Below, piece by piece: positions 46,313 to 58,370 of a stretch of DNA of 64,000 nt (positions are counted from its first letter, which is position 1; each line of letters opens with the position of its first letter). A program made the position numbers and the translations under genes. The notes below the pieces were generated by a model. The model was not told the origin of the DNA. It searched no databases and saw nothing but the letters and a program-made list of their open reading frames with translations. Origin of the DNA: Gossypium raimondii (taxonomy: Eukaryota > Streptophyta > Magnoliopsida > Malvales > Malvaceae); the NCBI RefSeq assembly GCF_025698545.1, contig NC_068577.1, positions 14,461,501 to 14,525,500 of the forward strand. Reading direction: 5' to 3'.

Positions 46313-49071
46313 TGTAACCCCCTGAAATTGGGGTTAGAATTATTCAGGTTAGTTGGTTAGGTTAGCGGTTCAATGGAACTGTTAAGTTAATTTTCGTGTT
46401 TTAGTGTCAGAATGAGCCTATTGGTTTAGTGGCTAGGTTTTTGGTAATATAGCCTTTGGTCTGGAGTTTGAGTTCACATGTGTGCAATGTGGGAATTATT
46501 CTTTTTAAGAATTTTTTGTTTTAATTCTTTAAAAATGTATGTATTTAAAACCTGAAAGGTTTTGATAAATTAGATATTATTTATTTTGTTTTGGAATTTA
46601 TTTAAAATAAATAAATAATTAAAGAGAATTTCCAAAATTGTTTTCAGGTTTATTTTTTCAATTTACTTTCTTTCTCTCACGTCCCCATCTCTCTCTCACG
46701 TCTGTTTTCTTCTTCAAAATTTTTTATTTCAATTTTTAATTTGTTTTTCTTCTTTTTTTGTTCTTTGGGTATCCATGCGTCATTATTAGAGTATCAAGGT
46801 TCTATAGTTTTTTTTCCATTTTGGTTGTGCATTAAAGCCTTGGTGTCGGTCGCTTCATTAGAGGATTTGTATGTTCAATTGTTAAGTGTGGAATCGGGTA
46901 AGTATTAGTATTGTTTTATTACTTCTCTCCAAGTTTTAGGTTAATTGTTTTTGTTGATTCGTCAGTACTAATTTGGGTGAATGCTTATAAATTATTATAT
47001 TGTTTAATGAGTTTTCAGAATCGGTGGAATTGAGACGTTCCGATCATTTGTTGGTGCTTGGAATCGCAATTTCAGGTGTGTTTCTGAAATTAAAATGGTT
47101 AGTGGTTGATTTGATTGTGAATTTCACGATTTTCAGTTGATTTCGGTGTGGTTTTGGGGCCATACGAGTAGCCACACAAGTGTGTACTGTACACAGCTGG
47201 TTCACATGATCCTATGCCGCTATAGGAATTAGGTTACTTTCGTGTCACACAGTCTGGAGTGGGTCACACAGGCTGACCACACGGCCGTGTGACCTCTGTT
47301 TGGAGAATTTTTCATTTTTCAAACGGGCGTGTGCCTTAGTCACACGACCGTGTTTCTCAACCACACGACCATGTTCCTTAGTCGCACGGCTCTGTCTTCC
47401 CTGCTTCTTTAATGGGAATTTTTGGTCACATGGACGTATGTTTCGACTATACTACCATGTATCTCAGCCACACGGGCATGTGATTTAGCCACACGGTCGT
47501 GTTTACTCTGCTTCCTAAATGTGTTAATTTTTTTATCACACGGCACAGTGAGTTATACGGTCTGGTCACACGATCATGTAATTCAGTCACACGGGCTTGT
47601 GTCTTAGCCACACGGCTGTGTGCCTCTGTCACACGAGCGTGTCACTCTTTCACATGGCCGTGTAGACCCCTCACATGGTCTTGATCCTTCCACACGGCCT
47701 AGGCACAAGGCCGTGTGGCCCTGTTTTTGTAGTTTTTATTCTTTTTTAGTTTTCTGACTCATTTCAAGTCCTGTGGAATCCAATTCTCGTTTAAGCCTCT
47801 ATAAGTGTGTTTGGAATATCATTATTGATCGAGCGAGGTCTAGTAAGAGAGCATTAATGTATGATTTTAGGTTTGTATGCAAGTTCGTTTGATTTAACTA
47901 CATTATATGCTTAAATGCTTAAATATGTTGCTTGATATTTGGGTATGTACATTGTTGTGTCGCTATCATGAAACTGTTTTCAAGTTGTTTGTTAGTATGG
48001 ATAATAATTAAGGAAATTAGAAAATGAGCTTATGTATTTTTGTAATCTGTTTGTGTCTACATTTGGGATTGGGTTATGTTTGAAGAGAAGGAAGTCCGAT
48101 TTGGTAGTTTAACTGCAATATTATGTTACAGCGATGTTACCGCATTATTATATATGTCAGCTCAACCGCATATTTTTATTCAAGTGGCTTAGTTCCACAA
48201 CTGTAGTGTGTAGAGTGGATGGACCAACCATGGTCCTTCGTAGTGTGCAAGGTGGATAGGCCTACCGTAGCCCTAATATGGTGTGCAAGGTGGACGAAGT
48301 GGTGTTTGGTTGGGTGGGTGGGTAGGTTTATGTATGTTGCATTTCTCTATATGTAGCCCTAAGTACATATTGTTTGTATGAACTTGTGAAAAATATATAC
48401 GAATGTTAGATTATTCGTGAAATGAGTTGTATGAACTAAGGTGTTTAAGTAACGTGTGTGACTGGAATTTTGTTTCTATGTAAAATTTTTCGTATGTTGG
48501 CTATGTATATTTTTTTTGTTTAGTTTTTTTCATCTTTCGTCTTTTGTTTTTGTTTCAAATTTACACTAAGCTCGTGTAGCTCATTCCCCTTAGTTTTCTT
48601 CCTCTCAGGTAATTTTTGTGTTTTGAAGCTGGACTCAGTAGCCGGAGGTCTCGAATTGATAAGTTTTGAATTGATTTAATAAAGTTTTTTTTCTCAATTT
48701 TTAATAAGTGAACTATTATTGGGATGTGAATAATTTATATGAACTGTGGTATAATTTTCATTTTAGACTTTCCTAAAGTTTTATTTGAATTAGACTTTAG
48801 AAGTTCACACATGTTTTATACTGAACCTAAATTTTGGAAGTTCACACATGTTTTTTATGAAAATGGAAATAATATGAATTTTTTAGACTGTGTTGTTTTA
48901 AACGTTCCAATTTTGAAATGTCAAATTTACGAATTTTGAATCACAGCCAAATGACGGATCTTTAGCTACAGCGATGTTTTTTTGTACTAAAAATTGTGTT
49001 TTGTTTTTCAGTGGTCAATGTGACTTCCGGGATTCGGTTGAAACTTTTGGTTCGGGTTTCGGGGTGTTATA
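46313..49071 (+). repeat. 3' LTR of the gypsy element (2759 bp)
   Basis: Starts TGTAACCCCC. It is the longer partner of the 5' LTR. It includes about 0.7 kb absent from the 5' copy, with 'gtgtgcaaggtgga' units at 48228-48295. Palindrome cluster at about 47165-47715. Confidence 0.87.
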
Positions 49072-51841
49072 CTATGGGAGTTGGTGACTGAGGATGTAGT
49101 GGTTATATATATAGTGAGAAGGGTTGTTCTACAAAGGGGGATTTTCTCTCTACTTCGTTTTCTTCTGTTCCGTTTTCTTCTTTTCTTCGACCTTTTCGAT
49201 TACACTAAATAAGAGAAAGCTAAAGAAAGTATTGCATGGAGTGATAGACATGGGATTTGAGTCAAGAAAATAGAGAATTCAGTGAACTAACAAGCTTCTT
49301 AATCTTCACGTACTTGTGGATTTGAGAAAAATGAGAAGATATTGATTTCTGCAACCTTTGAAAGAATTTTGGGAGTTCTGGTTTCTAGGTTTTTGAAGCA
49401 TATGCTTCAATTTAATCTGTGTTTTTGGTTTTCATACATAGTTGTCAGGAGAAAGAAGGTTTTGGCATTTGGAAAAGCCAACCTAGCAAAGTAGAGAGAG
49501 GCATCAGGTGAGTTTCCATACTCCATATTTGGGTTTTAGTCTAGATGTTGTGCAATTGATGTGATTTTATGTTGAGTTCAGTGATGATATAGGCTTCCTG
49601 TTTATTGGATATGTTATGTATACGTTGGCAGTTTAATTACATGAAGGAGGAAACTATGTTTCCTAAGAAAATGTTATGTTTGTATCTGTGAAATGGGTAT
49701 GGCATACTCCATGTTATATTTTGAATATACTGTTGTGTGTTATGCTTGTTCATGAATTGTAGAGTATGGAGGAAATGTATTGAAGAATTAGTTTGAGTAG
49801 GAATTGACGTCGTGGAGGAAAGGGACAGATGAATTGGGAAATAGAATTTTTGTCAGCTTTTTCATAATCCGAATTGGCATGTTTTGCAACTGAGATAGGC
49901 GATGGCCCAAACTTGAGGGTGAACAATTTGATGTTCTAATTAAAAAAGAGGATTTAAGGAGGAATGGATGGGTGGCAATAGGAATGAGGTGTAAGACCAT
50001 GGCAGGGTCATGGTACCGATTAGAGGCTTTAAGCTTATAATAGAGTAAGACCATAGTTGGGCTATGACATCATAATAAAGTAAGACCATTGTTGGGCTGT
50101 AGCATCATATAGTGTAAGACCATATCTAAGATATGGTAACATATGAAGTTCATCACGACAGTAAACATTTCATAAATAGGAGAATTGAGATACAATTCAC
50201 GTGATTATGAAGTCCTCCAGGACACCGAACAAGGAAATCCGTCATAATAATTATGGTGAATATGGAAGCATTGGAAAATTTGTTGCAATAAGGCTCTACC
50301 AAGATATGAAGGTAAGAACTATGTATGAAAGTGCGGCGTACGCGAATATGTATAGAGAAGACTTTTCCCTTACAAAGTATTTTATAATTGGGTATCCACC
50401 ACTTAGGGTCCACTAGAAATGACTATATTAAATGGAAGGTCCATTGGGGACTATCTTATTTGGTAAAGTCAGTCAGAGATTAGTCAAAAGATAAGAATCT
50501 CCATGAGGATTACCAAATGATTTGAAGTTCTAGCAGAATTTATTTTAGGTGGGAAGGACCAATGGGACTATCTAGTAGATTGAAATATTTGTCAGGATTA
50601 TCATATCAGGGAAGTTCACCATGGACTATCTTGTGGGACATTCATTGGGACTATTTATACTAGAGGTTTGTCAGGTATTATCAAAGTAAAGGGAAGTCCA
50701 CTATAGACTATCTCGTGGGACGTCCATAGGGACTATTTATACTAGAAGTCTGTCGTGTATTATCAAAGTAAAAGGAAGTCTTCTAGGATTATTGAGGAAC
50801 TGAAATGTTGCGTGGATTGTCTCATATGGCTAACTATAGAAGGGGTTTAGTAGCGATGGTCCGCCTGATTTTAAGCTTAAATCGCCTACTGATGACGTCA
50901 AGCATTCGTGGGATTTTTCAACTTCACTGATATTCACTGAAGTGGTGGTAAACAAGTGAAGGGATAACAATATCGTATACCTACGTCAAGATCTTCATCA
51001 AGGTAAAGATAATGAAAAAAATCTTCCTTCACGATGTAGTATTTAGTGATTCATCAAGTTAGCCAAGTGGGTATTTATATAAACATCCATCTAAAAGATG
51101 AAATGCTCGATAGAATATCAAGCGAGAAGAACGAAAAATCTGATATGAAGCCTTGGGCTATGGTATGAGTCACCAGGGGGTATCCATTAAGAAGTTGTGT
51201 TGTTATAAAGAGTCTACCAGGAGTCGTAGAGGAAAAAACACAAACATCGAACATGACAACAAATGGTAAAGCCTAAATGGAAAAATAGGGAATTTTAATT
51301 ATTTACATAAATTCTTTATATCGATTCTTTTATGTAGTGATAAGCATATGGAACCTCACTAAGTTTGCATGAACTTATGAGTGGATTGCCTTGGATGTGG
51401 GACCAAAGACTATGTGGAAAGTTTGGAAGGGACCGAGTCGAACCTTATGGAGTCCAAGAGGATGTGCGGATTGTGGTATCGTGCATATAAAGGGGGATCC
51501 TTAGAGGCTCCGCTTGAGAGGTTTGAAGTATTAATTGAACTTGAGTTGATATATGTCATGTATAATTTAATTGCTGTATAGTTAAGTTGAAGTAATTTCC
51601 TATAGTGAATAATTAAGCAACAACTTATATGGTGACTATTGGATTATTTTTAATAAATAATACATTGAATTATTTGTAAATTTCACGTTATTTGTTGTGT
51701 TTAAATAAAAAAATATTTATTTCATCTATTTAATAAAAAAATTGGCTAGTTAAATTATTGTACCGCATGTTTGATGGGTTTAATTGGGACACCTAGTGCC
51801 TAGACTCGGTGAACGGGTCAAGTAAGGGGTGTTATGGAGAG

Positions 51842-52539
51842 TGCTCCTAATGGTGTTGTAACTTTGACTTCAATGTTTGAAGTCTCCTCTAAGGATAAGG
51901 TTATGGTTGTGGATCTTTCCCCTACTATTAAACCGAAACATGTTTGTCTTACGGGATCTTGTAATATATTTGAGGCCTTGAGTGTTGAGCTTGAGAATCC
52001 TAATGATATTTTTGATGATGATATCGATGTTGAATAGATAGAAGGACTTAATGATGTTCCTGATGATGATATTGAAACTGAGCAGCTTGAGTTTTCTCCT
52101 TGGAAGCCTAGGTTGGTCTTACTAAGAGTGGGTCTTCTTATGAAATCTTTGAAGGCTACAAAGCAATTGAACATTGAAAAAGGTAAGAAGAAGATGAATA
52201 ATTCTCTTAGCAAGGGGCGAGGCAAATGAGGTGGTAAGAGAGGTACATGTTTTCCTCGTGTTCCATGATTTTCTCTTTTGTAATATTAGGGGGTTTTAGT
52301 AATCCTCTAAAGCAAAAACTTGTTTTTGATAGGTTAGTTAGATTGAGGATTGACGTTTGTTGTTTGTTGGAAACTAGAGTTAAGTGTAATAATGCTTCGG
52401 TTATTTTGGGGAAGTATTTTCAAGGGTGGAGATTAGTTTGCAATTATGATCTTGCAGTTAATGGTTGAATTTGGTTTATTTGGAAGAGTGCTTGTATTGT
52501 GGATTTGTTGTATGACTTTGGTCAATGTATTACATGTAG
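51842..52539 (+). pseudogene. LINE ORF1 3' part and endonuclease start
   Basis: Frame 51834-52037 and the text to about 52229 continue ORF1 (acidic, then basic GKKKMNNSLSKGRGK). At 52247-52468 an endonuclease N-terminus appears (GFSNPLKQKLVFDRLVRLRIDVCCLLETRVK), with the metal-binding Glu in LLETRVK. A stop follows at 52466, then DFGQCITC up to the next LTR insertion. Confidence 0.75.
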
Positions 52540-55090
52540 TGTAATGCCCTAAACCCGACTCGGTTCACCGAGCCCAAATCTCGAGTGTTACTACACTTAT
52601 ACAGACTTATACTTAATTCACTTATACAGTTTCCAACTAGTACAACTTATTTAAAATAATATTCCAATCAAGACACAAGTAATTGTGTAATGGGAAATTA
52701 CAATTATTGAATCAGGAAATTCGATTACAAGGGCTTCTAAACGAAACGCATAACTTGATTACATTATTTCAAAAATGTAATCATTCAAGTAATGCTACTG
52801 GCTACACTTGTTATGCCAACTCGTTTTGTATGCATAATAGACTGATACGCTACTCCTTTGGCGTAGTCCTGGCATCGTCCCTTCTGGCGTAGACCAAAGT
52901 CGACTCACCTGTAACATAAAACACCTAGGTAAGTTCATAATAACTTAGTGAGGTAGACACCAATTACCCGGATCATATTTGCACAACCCAGTTGGTAAAC
53001 CTAATGTTGGACTTGTTGTTTTTGTCCTTTGTCTCATCTTTAGCGAGTATTTTTCCTAAATTTTCCATATCTTCATACACCTCAGACATTATGCCTTACT
53101 CTGAGATTATTTCTTACCATCATCGTCTTCATAGTATTCTTTACATTCTTAAACCTGAACCCTCATGATTCCTTATCCATTTCCTTTCCATAAATCCATT
53201 CAATTGAAACACTATCATTCTAGCATACTTGACCCTAAGTCATCATTTTATCGAGGCTCGTGAATGATTACATAGAGAGATGGTTGATCGTTCTTTTAAT
53301 TACATACATCCATATTACCCTTTTCTTATGCTAACCCATGACTTCTCTCTATCCTTTCAATTCATTATTCACTATTGATTCATAGTCTGATACCATACAT
53401 TATCGTAGCCCATTAAGATTCTGAGTCTTACAAATTTTACTAATTACACATACGAACCATACTGAGTGTGCCATAATCATTTGGTACAAAGTTTGCCACA
53501 AGGGATGTTCTTTACTATACGCCATTGAGAGTTTTCTTATTACACACCAAGAGTGTGTCCTTTTAGAGTTTGTCGCAAGAACAATTTTGATAGAGTATGC
53601 CACGAGAGACATTCCCTTCAGAGATCGCCATGAATGTTTTTCCTTCAGAGTGCTCCATTGAGGCATTACATTTATTTTGTTGCCACAAGGGCTATCCATA
53701 TAGAGATTGCAACAAAGGCTAATCTTTTCAGGCTTCATTACAAAGGCTTTCCTTTTGGATTGCCACAAAGGCTTTCTTTTCAGTTCGCCACAAAGGCTTC
53801 CTTTTCATTTCACCACAAAGGCTCCCTTTTCATTTCGCCACAAAGGCTTTCTTTTCATGCGCGTTTATGATATGGATTCGCCTAAACTCACGTTACGTGA
53901 GGTTTGCCTATCATCGTCCTAGGATACGCAGATAACCTCATTGGGTAATAACCTTCCTTTAAGTCTTTTTATATGATGTCATGGCCTAGCTATGATCTTA
54001 CACAATATGCTACCATGACTATGGACTTTTCCTTTCAAAGATCGTGTTTAAAGTCTCGAATGACCCCTTTAGACTCTATCGCGGTGAACAGACACAAACT
54101 TAATTAACAGACTCTTCATGAATTGACACAATTTAATACAAACTATGCATGCAAACTATGCATGCAAGGCCCATAAAAAATTCATACTATACTTTTCTAA
54201 TGTCAGTCTCATAGTTCATTTAATTTCCACAGAAATATCTAAAATAAATGGCACACTAACAAGAGTTAGCTTAGGGACTCACTTGATTCTCACCTATTGT
54301 AGTTCAAAACTCTAGATCTAGACTTCCATCGTGCAATCAATAGCAACTATCGCTACAAAACATGGAAACTCATCAAGATCTATTCATATACCCCTTTTTC
54401 CATAATTTTTAACACTAGAAATCCCCAAAAAGGGTCTTATATCTTTTATCCTACAAATCTACCAAGTCTAACATATTTACTCTTTCACAACACAAAATAC
54501 AGTCATAAATCTTACTTTGACATAGAGTAATCACTAGTAAAGATCCAGATCTACAAATTAAGCTCAAGTGAAAGAAGGAAATACTTTAGGTTCCTTAAGA
54601 TTTAGACAGAAATACTTCTCGAAGAAGAAAGAAGAAAAACTCCTCATTCCCTAACCTAAATATCTAAATATACAACATTTATCCCTATTGGAGTTTGACA
54701 TGCATAATAGTCTTTTTCAATCTGCCTTATAAGTGGTTTACAACTATAAAGAAATGTGTACAAAAATCTAACATATTTATATATATTTGGGTTCATTCCT
54801 TCGTTCATTCTTGACCACCACGTTAGGTCGTAACCAGCACAGTAACTAACCAAACTTGTCATACAATACTGTTCGGCAATAACCTAATCACCTGAAATCC
54901 TTAATACTTTACCAAACTACTCTTCTTAACAACTTATCACTTTCTGAGACAATTCCTTTCAATATTCCAATGTCTTCTATGCACCCATTTCTACACGCTA
55001 AGAGCACCGATTGGGAAAATAACACTACGCCACTCAGATTACTTTCGGTTTACTTGTTGAATTTAAAATTCGCCACAACCGGGTGTTATA
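52540..55090 (-). mobile_element. Solo LTR (2551 bp), reverse orientation, in the LINE
   Basis: On the minus strand it starts TATAACACCCGG (a TGTAACACCC-type start with one change) and ends GGGCATTACA. Flanks are TGTAG (52535-52539) and TATAG (55091-55095), a 4/5 match. It holds an exact-period 25-bp array (53741-53860). It lies within the endonuclease region of the LINE. Confidence 0.75.
53735..53860. repeat. 25-bp tandem array, five copies
   Basis: CAAAGGCTT-type cores start at 53741, 53766, 53791, 53816 and 53841, an exact 25-bp period. Units differ by single bases (unit core 'gccacaaaggctttcttttc'). The frames 53634-53922 that read through it are repeat by-products. Confidence 0.9.
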
Positions 55091-56438
55091 TATAGTGTGC
55101 AAGTGTAGCATCAAAAAGTATTCTTTTTTAATTATTTATGCTTATAATGATGGTGTTCCTCTCCGAGAGCTATGATCTCACTTGTGCTTTGTAAGTGGCC
55201 AGGTAGGAGATGCTCCATGGTTGTTAGGTGGTGAATTTAAGGTTACACTTTCGCCCGAGAAAAATGCTTATTTCGATGGTTCTCAATCTTTTACCATTGA
55301 TATGAAGGATTTTCAAGCTTTGGTTAAGGAGATTGAACTCTTTGATCATGCTTATTTTGGTCTTGTTTTCATTTGGTCTAATTATCAACTAGATAGGCCG
55401 CTTGCCAAGAAGCTTGAAAGAGTTCTTGTTAATGCTGCTTGGTTGCAATTTCTGCCTCATTCACGGGTTGAGTTTGCTGCTCCAAGTTGTTAAGATCATT
55501 GTCCTTCTATTGTTTGGTTGGAGCGACCTGTGCAACCCTTACCTAAGCTTTTTTCGTTCTTTAATTTATGGGCTAAACATAATAGGTTTTTACAGTTTGT
55601 TGTTGAATCTTTGTAGCCTACTATGGTTGGTGATCCTATGTTGAAGTTATTTACACGGCTTAAGAGACTTAAGCCTGTTTTAAAGATGCTCAATACTGAG
55701 GAGTTGGAAATCTTGCAGCATGCTTTGTTTTGGGGTGATCTAGCTAGAGCTGGTCATATTGATCAGGTGATAGCTAATCTTCTGGTTTTGCAAGAGGTCG
55801 AAGCATGTTTTTATCAACAAAAAACTTGAGTGTAGTGGATTAGGGAGGGGGATTAAAATACTAAACTTTTTCATAGTACTGTTGTAGTAAAGTGGAATAA
55901 ACACACTATTAATTCTCTTTTTGATGCAGCTAGTAATCGATTAGAATATTTTTATCAAATTGTTGCAGAGATTTTGGAATTTTATCAGCATAGTCTCGGT
56001 ACAGTTGATTCCAATATTGTTAAGTGCCCGATTCTTTACTTCAAGAGTTACTACCTAAACTGGCTGATGATGCTCATCGTGTGTTGACTAGTTCTATTAC
56101 CAATGAAGAGTAAAGACAGCTATTTTTGGGTAGGGGAATGAGAAAGTCCCTGGTCCTGATGGTTTCACATCTTTCTTCTTCAAATTAATATGGGGTATAA
56201 TGGGGCCTAATTTTCTTGAGTCTGTTCAGAAGTTTTTTGCATTTTGGCTACCTTTAATGCTACTTCAATTTCCTTCGTTCCTAAATGTGATAACCCTGGC
56301 TATGTGAAAGATTTTTGACCTATTTCTTATTGTAACTCAATTTATAAGTGCATAACCAAGTTTTTAGTTAATAGAATGACTCCTTTTCTACCTGCTTTAA
56401 TCTCTAACAGTCAGAGTGCCTTTGTTAAGGGGCATAGT
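55091..56438 (+). pseudogene. LINE endonuclease C-terminus and reverse transcriptase start
   Basis: 55182-55493 holds the endonuclease end: GDAPWLLGGEFKVTL (normally GGDFN), then GLVFIWSNYQ and KKLERVLVNAAWLQ, the usual WSN and KLDRVLVN motifs. From 55620 the linker follows. At about 56145-56230 the RT start motif GPDGFTSFFFK appears in another frame, then SQSAFVKGHS to the LTR at 56439. Several frameshifts. Confidence 0.8.
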
Positions 56439-58370
56439 TGTTGGATTTGGTGCCCTAAGTGTAGTCTTTTTGTCTAAGTACACTTGTAATTTCTTCAAAC
56501 AGATTGGTTAATAAAATTATTCATAAATAACATTAATACTTTGTATATTGTCCTCGCATGATTTTTGCATGCAAAGTAAAATGCAAGCAAATGTTGCTCA
56601 TTGGTTGTCTAATGTTTAACTAATATTAAACGGTATTACGTGGTCAGATCATAATACAGAAAGATAGAACCTAAACATGTCATTAGTCTAATCGAAAATA
56701 ATCAAACTGATTGAAAGACTAACATGTCGTCTATCAAATCTAATTGGGGAGATGTCTTGTCTTGGGCATCGGAGCGGATGACTCCCAAAAGATAGAGACA
56801 TAGATGTGACTGATTGGATTGGCAGTACATTGAACTAGACCCAAGTAGAATAGATCCTGAATCTGTTTATGGATTTATTCACTTGTGATGTTCATAGTGT
56901 GGCATACCTAAATCCTGAGTGGATGGCGGACTATGTATGCATGACTCATACACTTTGATGTAAGTAAAAGCCTGAGTTCGAATAAGTAAGGAACTGAAAG
57001 CTGGTGCGTTGGGGGTACAACTTCTGCAGTATATAGCATCATTCACAACAGTGGAATTCATAACCCGAGACATGGGTAAATGATATCCTCTCATTAGCAT
57101 TACATAGTTGATGAAAAGTAAACATGGTCATAAGTCTTTCGTTTTTATGATAAATAACTTATTTACTATTCGATAGTAATTGACTTTTCATGAAGAAAGA
57201 TGTAATGGTTACTATGAGATAAAATAGGATTATATTGAGAGAACGGATATTATCCCAAAGAGATCAATGATATCATATTATGGTAACACACTTATGACAA
57301 TGTCATTGGACGAGCACTGAGTAGTTGCTTTCGTAATGGTATGACGTTAGGGAGAGCTTAGTCATGATACTATAGTGGAATGATTATAGTTTTTTTTTAA
57401 ATGGAAAAATGGAATCATTTGGAAATGGATGTAAGTTTCTAAAATGGAAATGGAAATAATTTATTTGTAATTCTATATGGATTACTTAAAAATGATCGGA
57501 AGAATGAATTTATATTTTTTAGCTGTTTTGAAGCCTGAACATGAAAATAAACCATTCGGTCATAATGAACATGTTGAGTTGTAAAATATTAAACAAATTT
57601 TCTCGAAATTTTACTAAGGTTAAAATGGTCAAAATTTTATCAGGGGGTAAAATCATCAAAAAAATTTTGGGGGTAAAATAGGGATGATAAAATTATTTAA
57701 TATAGAATATTAAAGTTTATTTTGGAAAATAGAAAAACTGAATCGGGTTAGATCACATTATAAAGTATTGGGTCACAAGGCCTAGGAAGTACTTGTAATT
57801 GGACCCGATCTGAAAGAGGCCCAAAACCCCTCATATAACATGAAGGGGGCGATAATCCTAGTAGGAATACTAGGGTGTTAAGTGGGAAGTTTTTTTCTAT
57901 TTAAAATAAACCACTATAACTCAATAAGAATTCTACATTCTCTTCTTATAAATAGATGGCATCTGTAAAACATAAAACATAACTTTGAGAGATTGTTACT
58001 CTATCAAAAAATAGGGAAAAGTTATTCTCAACTATTAAATATATTTTTCCAAAATAAAAATTCTTATCGGTTTCTATTAAATAATAAAGAATTTTTTGTT
58101 TTCACCCAAAATAAAAAAGAAATTTTTTTCTAGTTCTGTGTTTCGCTTTAATTGGTTCGAGCCCATACTCGAAGCAGTTTGTGGTACGAGAATAGCGGAG
58201 CAGACCGATTAGTTGAAATCCAGGAAGAATGAACATCCGTTAAGCCGAAAATACATGTATGAATTCAGTTAGGGTTTATTGTTATAAATATCACAAATCG
58301 GGTCGTTTTTCAAAATTTTAATTTTCTGTTGTGCAAGAAAACCACTTTCAAACTAGATTTTTTTCCAATA
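56439..58370 (+). mobile_element. Copia-type solo LTR (1932 bp) in the LINE reverse transcriptase
   Basis: Starts TGTTGGATTTGG at 56439 and ends TTTTCCAATA at 58370 (CA end changed to TA). Flanks ATAGT (56434-56438) and GTAGT (58371-58375) match at 4 of 5. A TATA-like 'ttataaatagatgg' at about 57946 fits the LTR promoter in the + direction. No coding capacity; the frame 57100-56879 is by chance. Confidence 0.75.

Larger units (their letters stand above)
40073..49071 (+). mobile_element. Ty3/gypsy-like retrotransposon with gag only (about 9 kb)
   Basis: The termini are TGTAAC at 40073 and GTTATA at 49071, flanked by the perfect 5-bp duplication CTATG (40068-40072 and 49072-49076). LTRs are 40073-42158 and 46313-49071. 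A primer binding site TGGTATCAAAGC at 42164-42175 resembles the initiator-Met tRNA complement. A purine-rich tract lies just before 46313. The interior codes only for gag pieces; no protease, reverse transcriptase or integrase is seen. It is therefore non-autonomous. A 3.1 kb LTR-derived insertion sits inside (42631-45754). Confidence 0.87.
39864..51836 (+). mobile_element. Solo LTR (about 2.97 kb of its own) interrupted by a gypsy element
   Basis: Left end TGTCACATCC at 39864; right end GGGTGTTATG at 51836. Both flanks are GAGAG (39859-39863 and 51837-51841). Only 39864-40072 and 49077-51836 are its own sequence; the rest is the gypsy element at 40073-49071. Removing the LTR and one GAGAG restores the reading frame of the LINE ORF1. 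The final CA has become TG-like, in line with age. The right part holds repeated 'gtaagaccat' hairpins (49991-50137) and 'gggactatct' units (50440-50780). Confidence 0.78.

Noticed and set aside
53634..53922. Two ORFs with repeated HKGF/TKA-like phrases
   Set aside because: Direct products of the 25-bp tandem array in a solo LTR.
52540..55090. Considered as a complete gene-bearing element
   Set aside because: No frame with gag or pol motifs; borders and flanks fit a solo LTR only.
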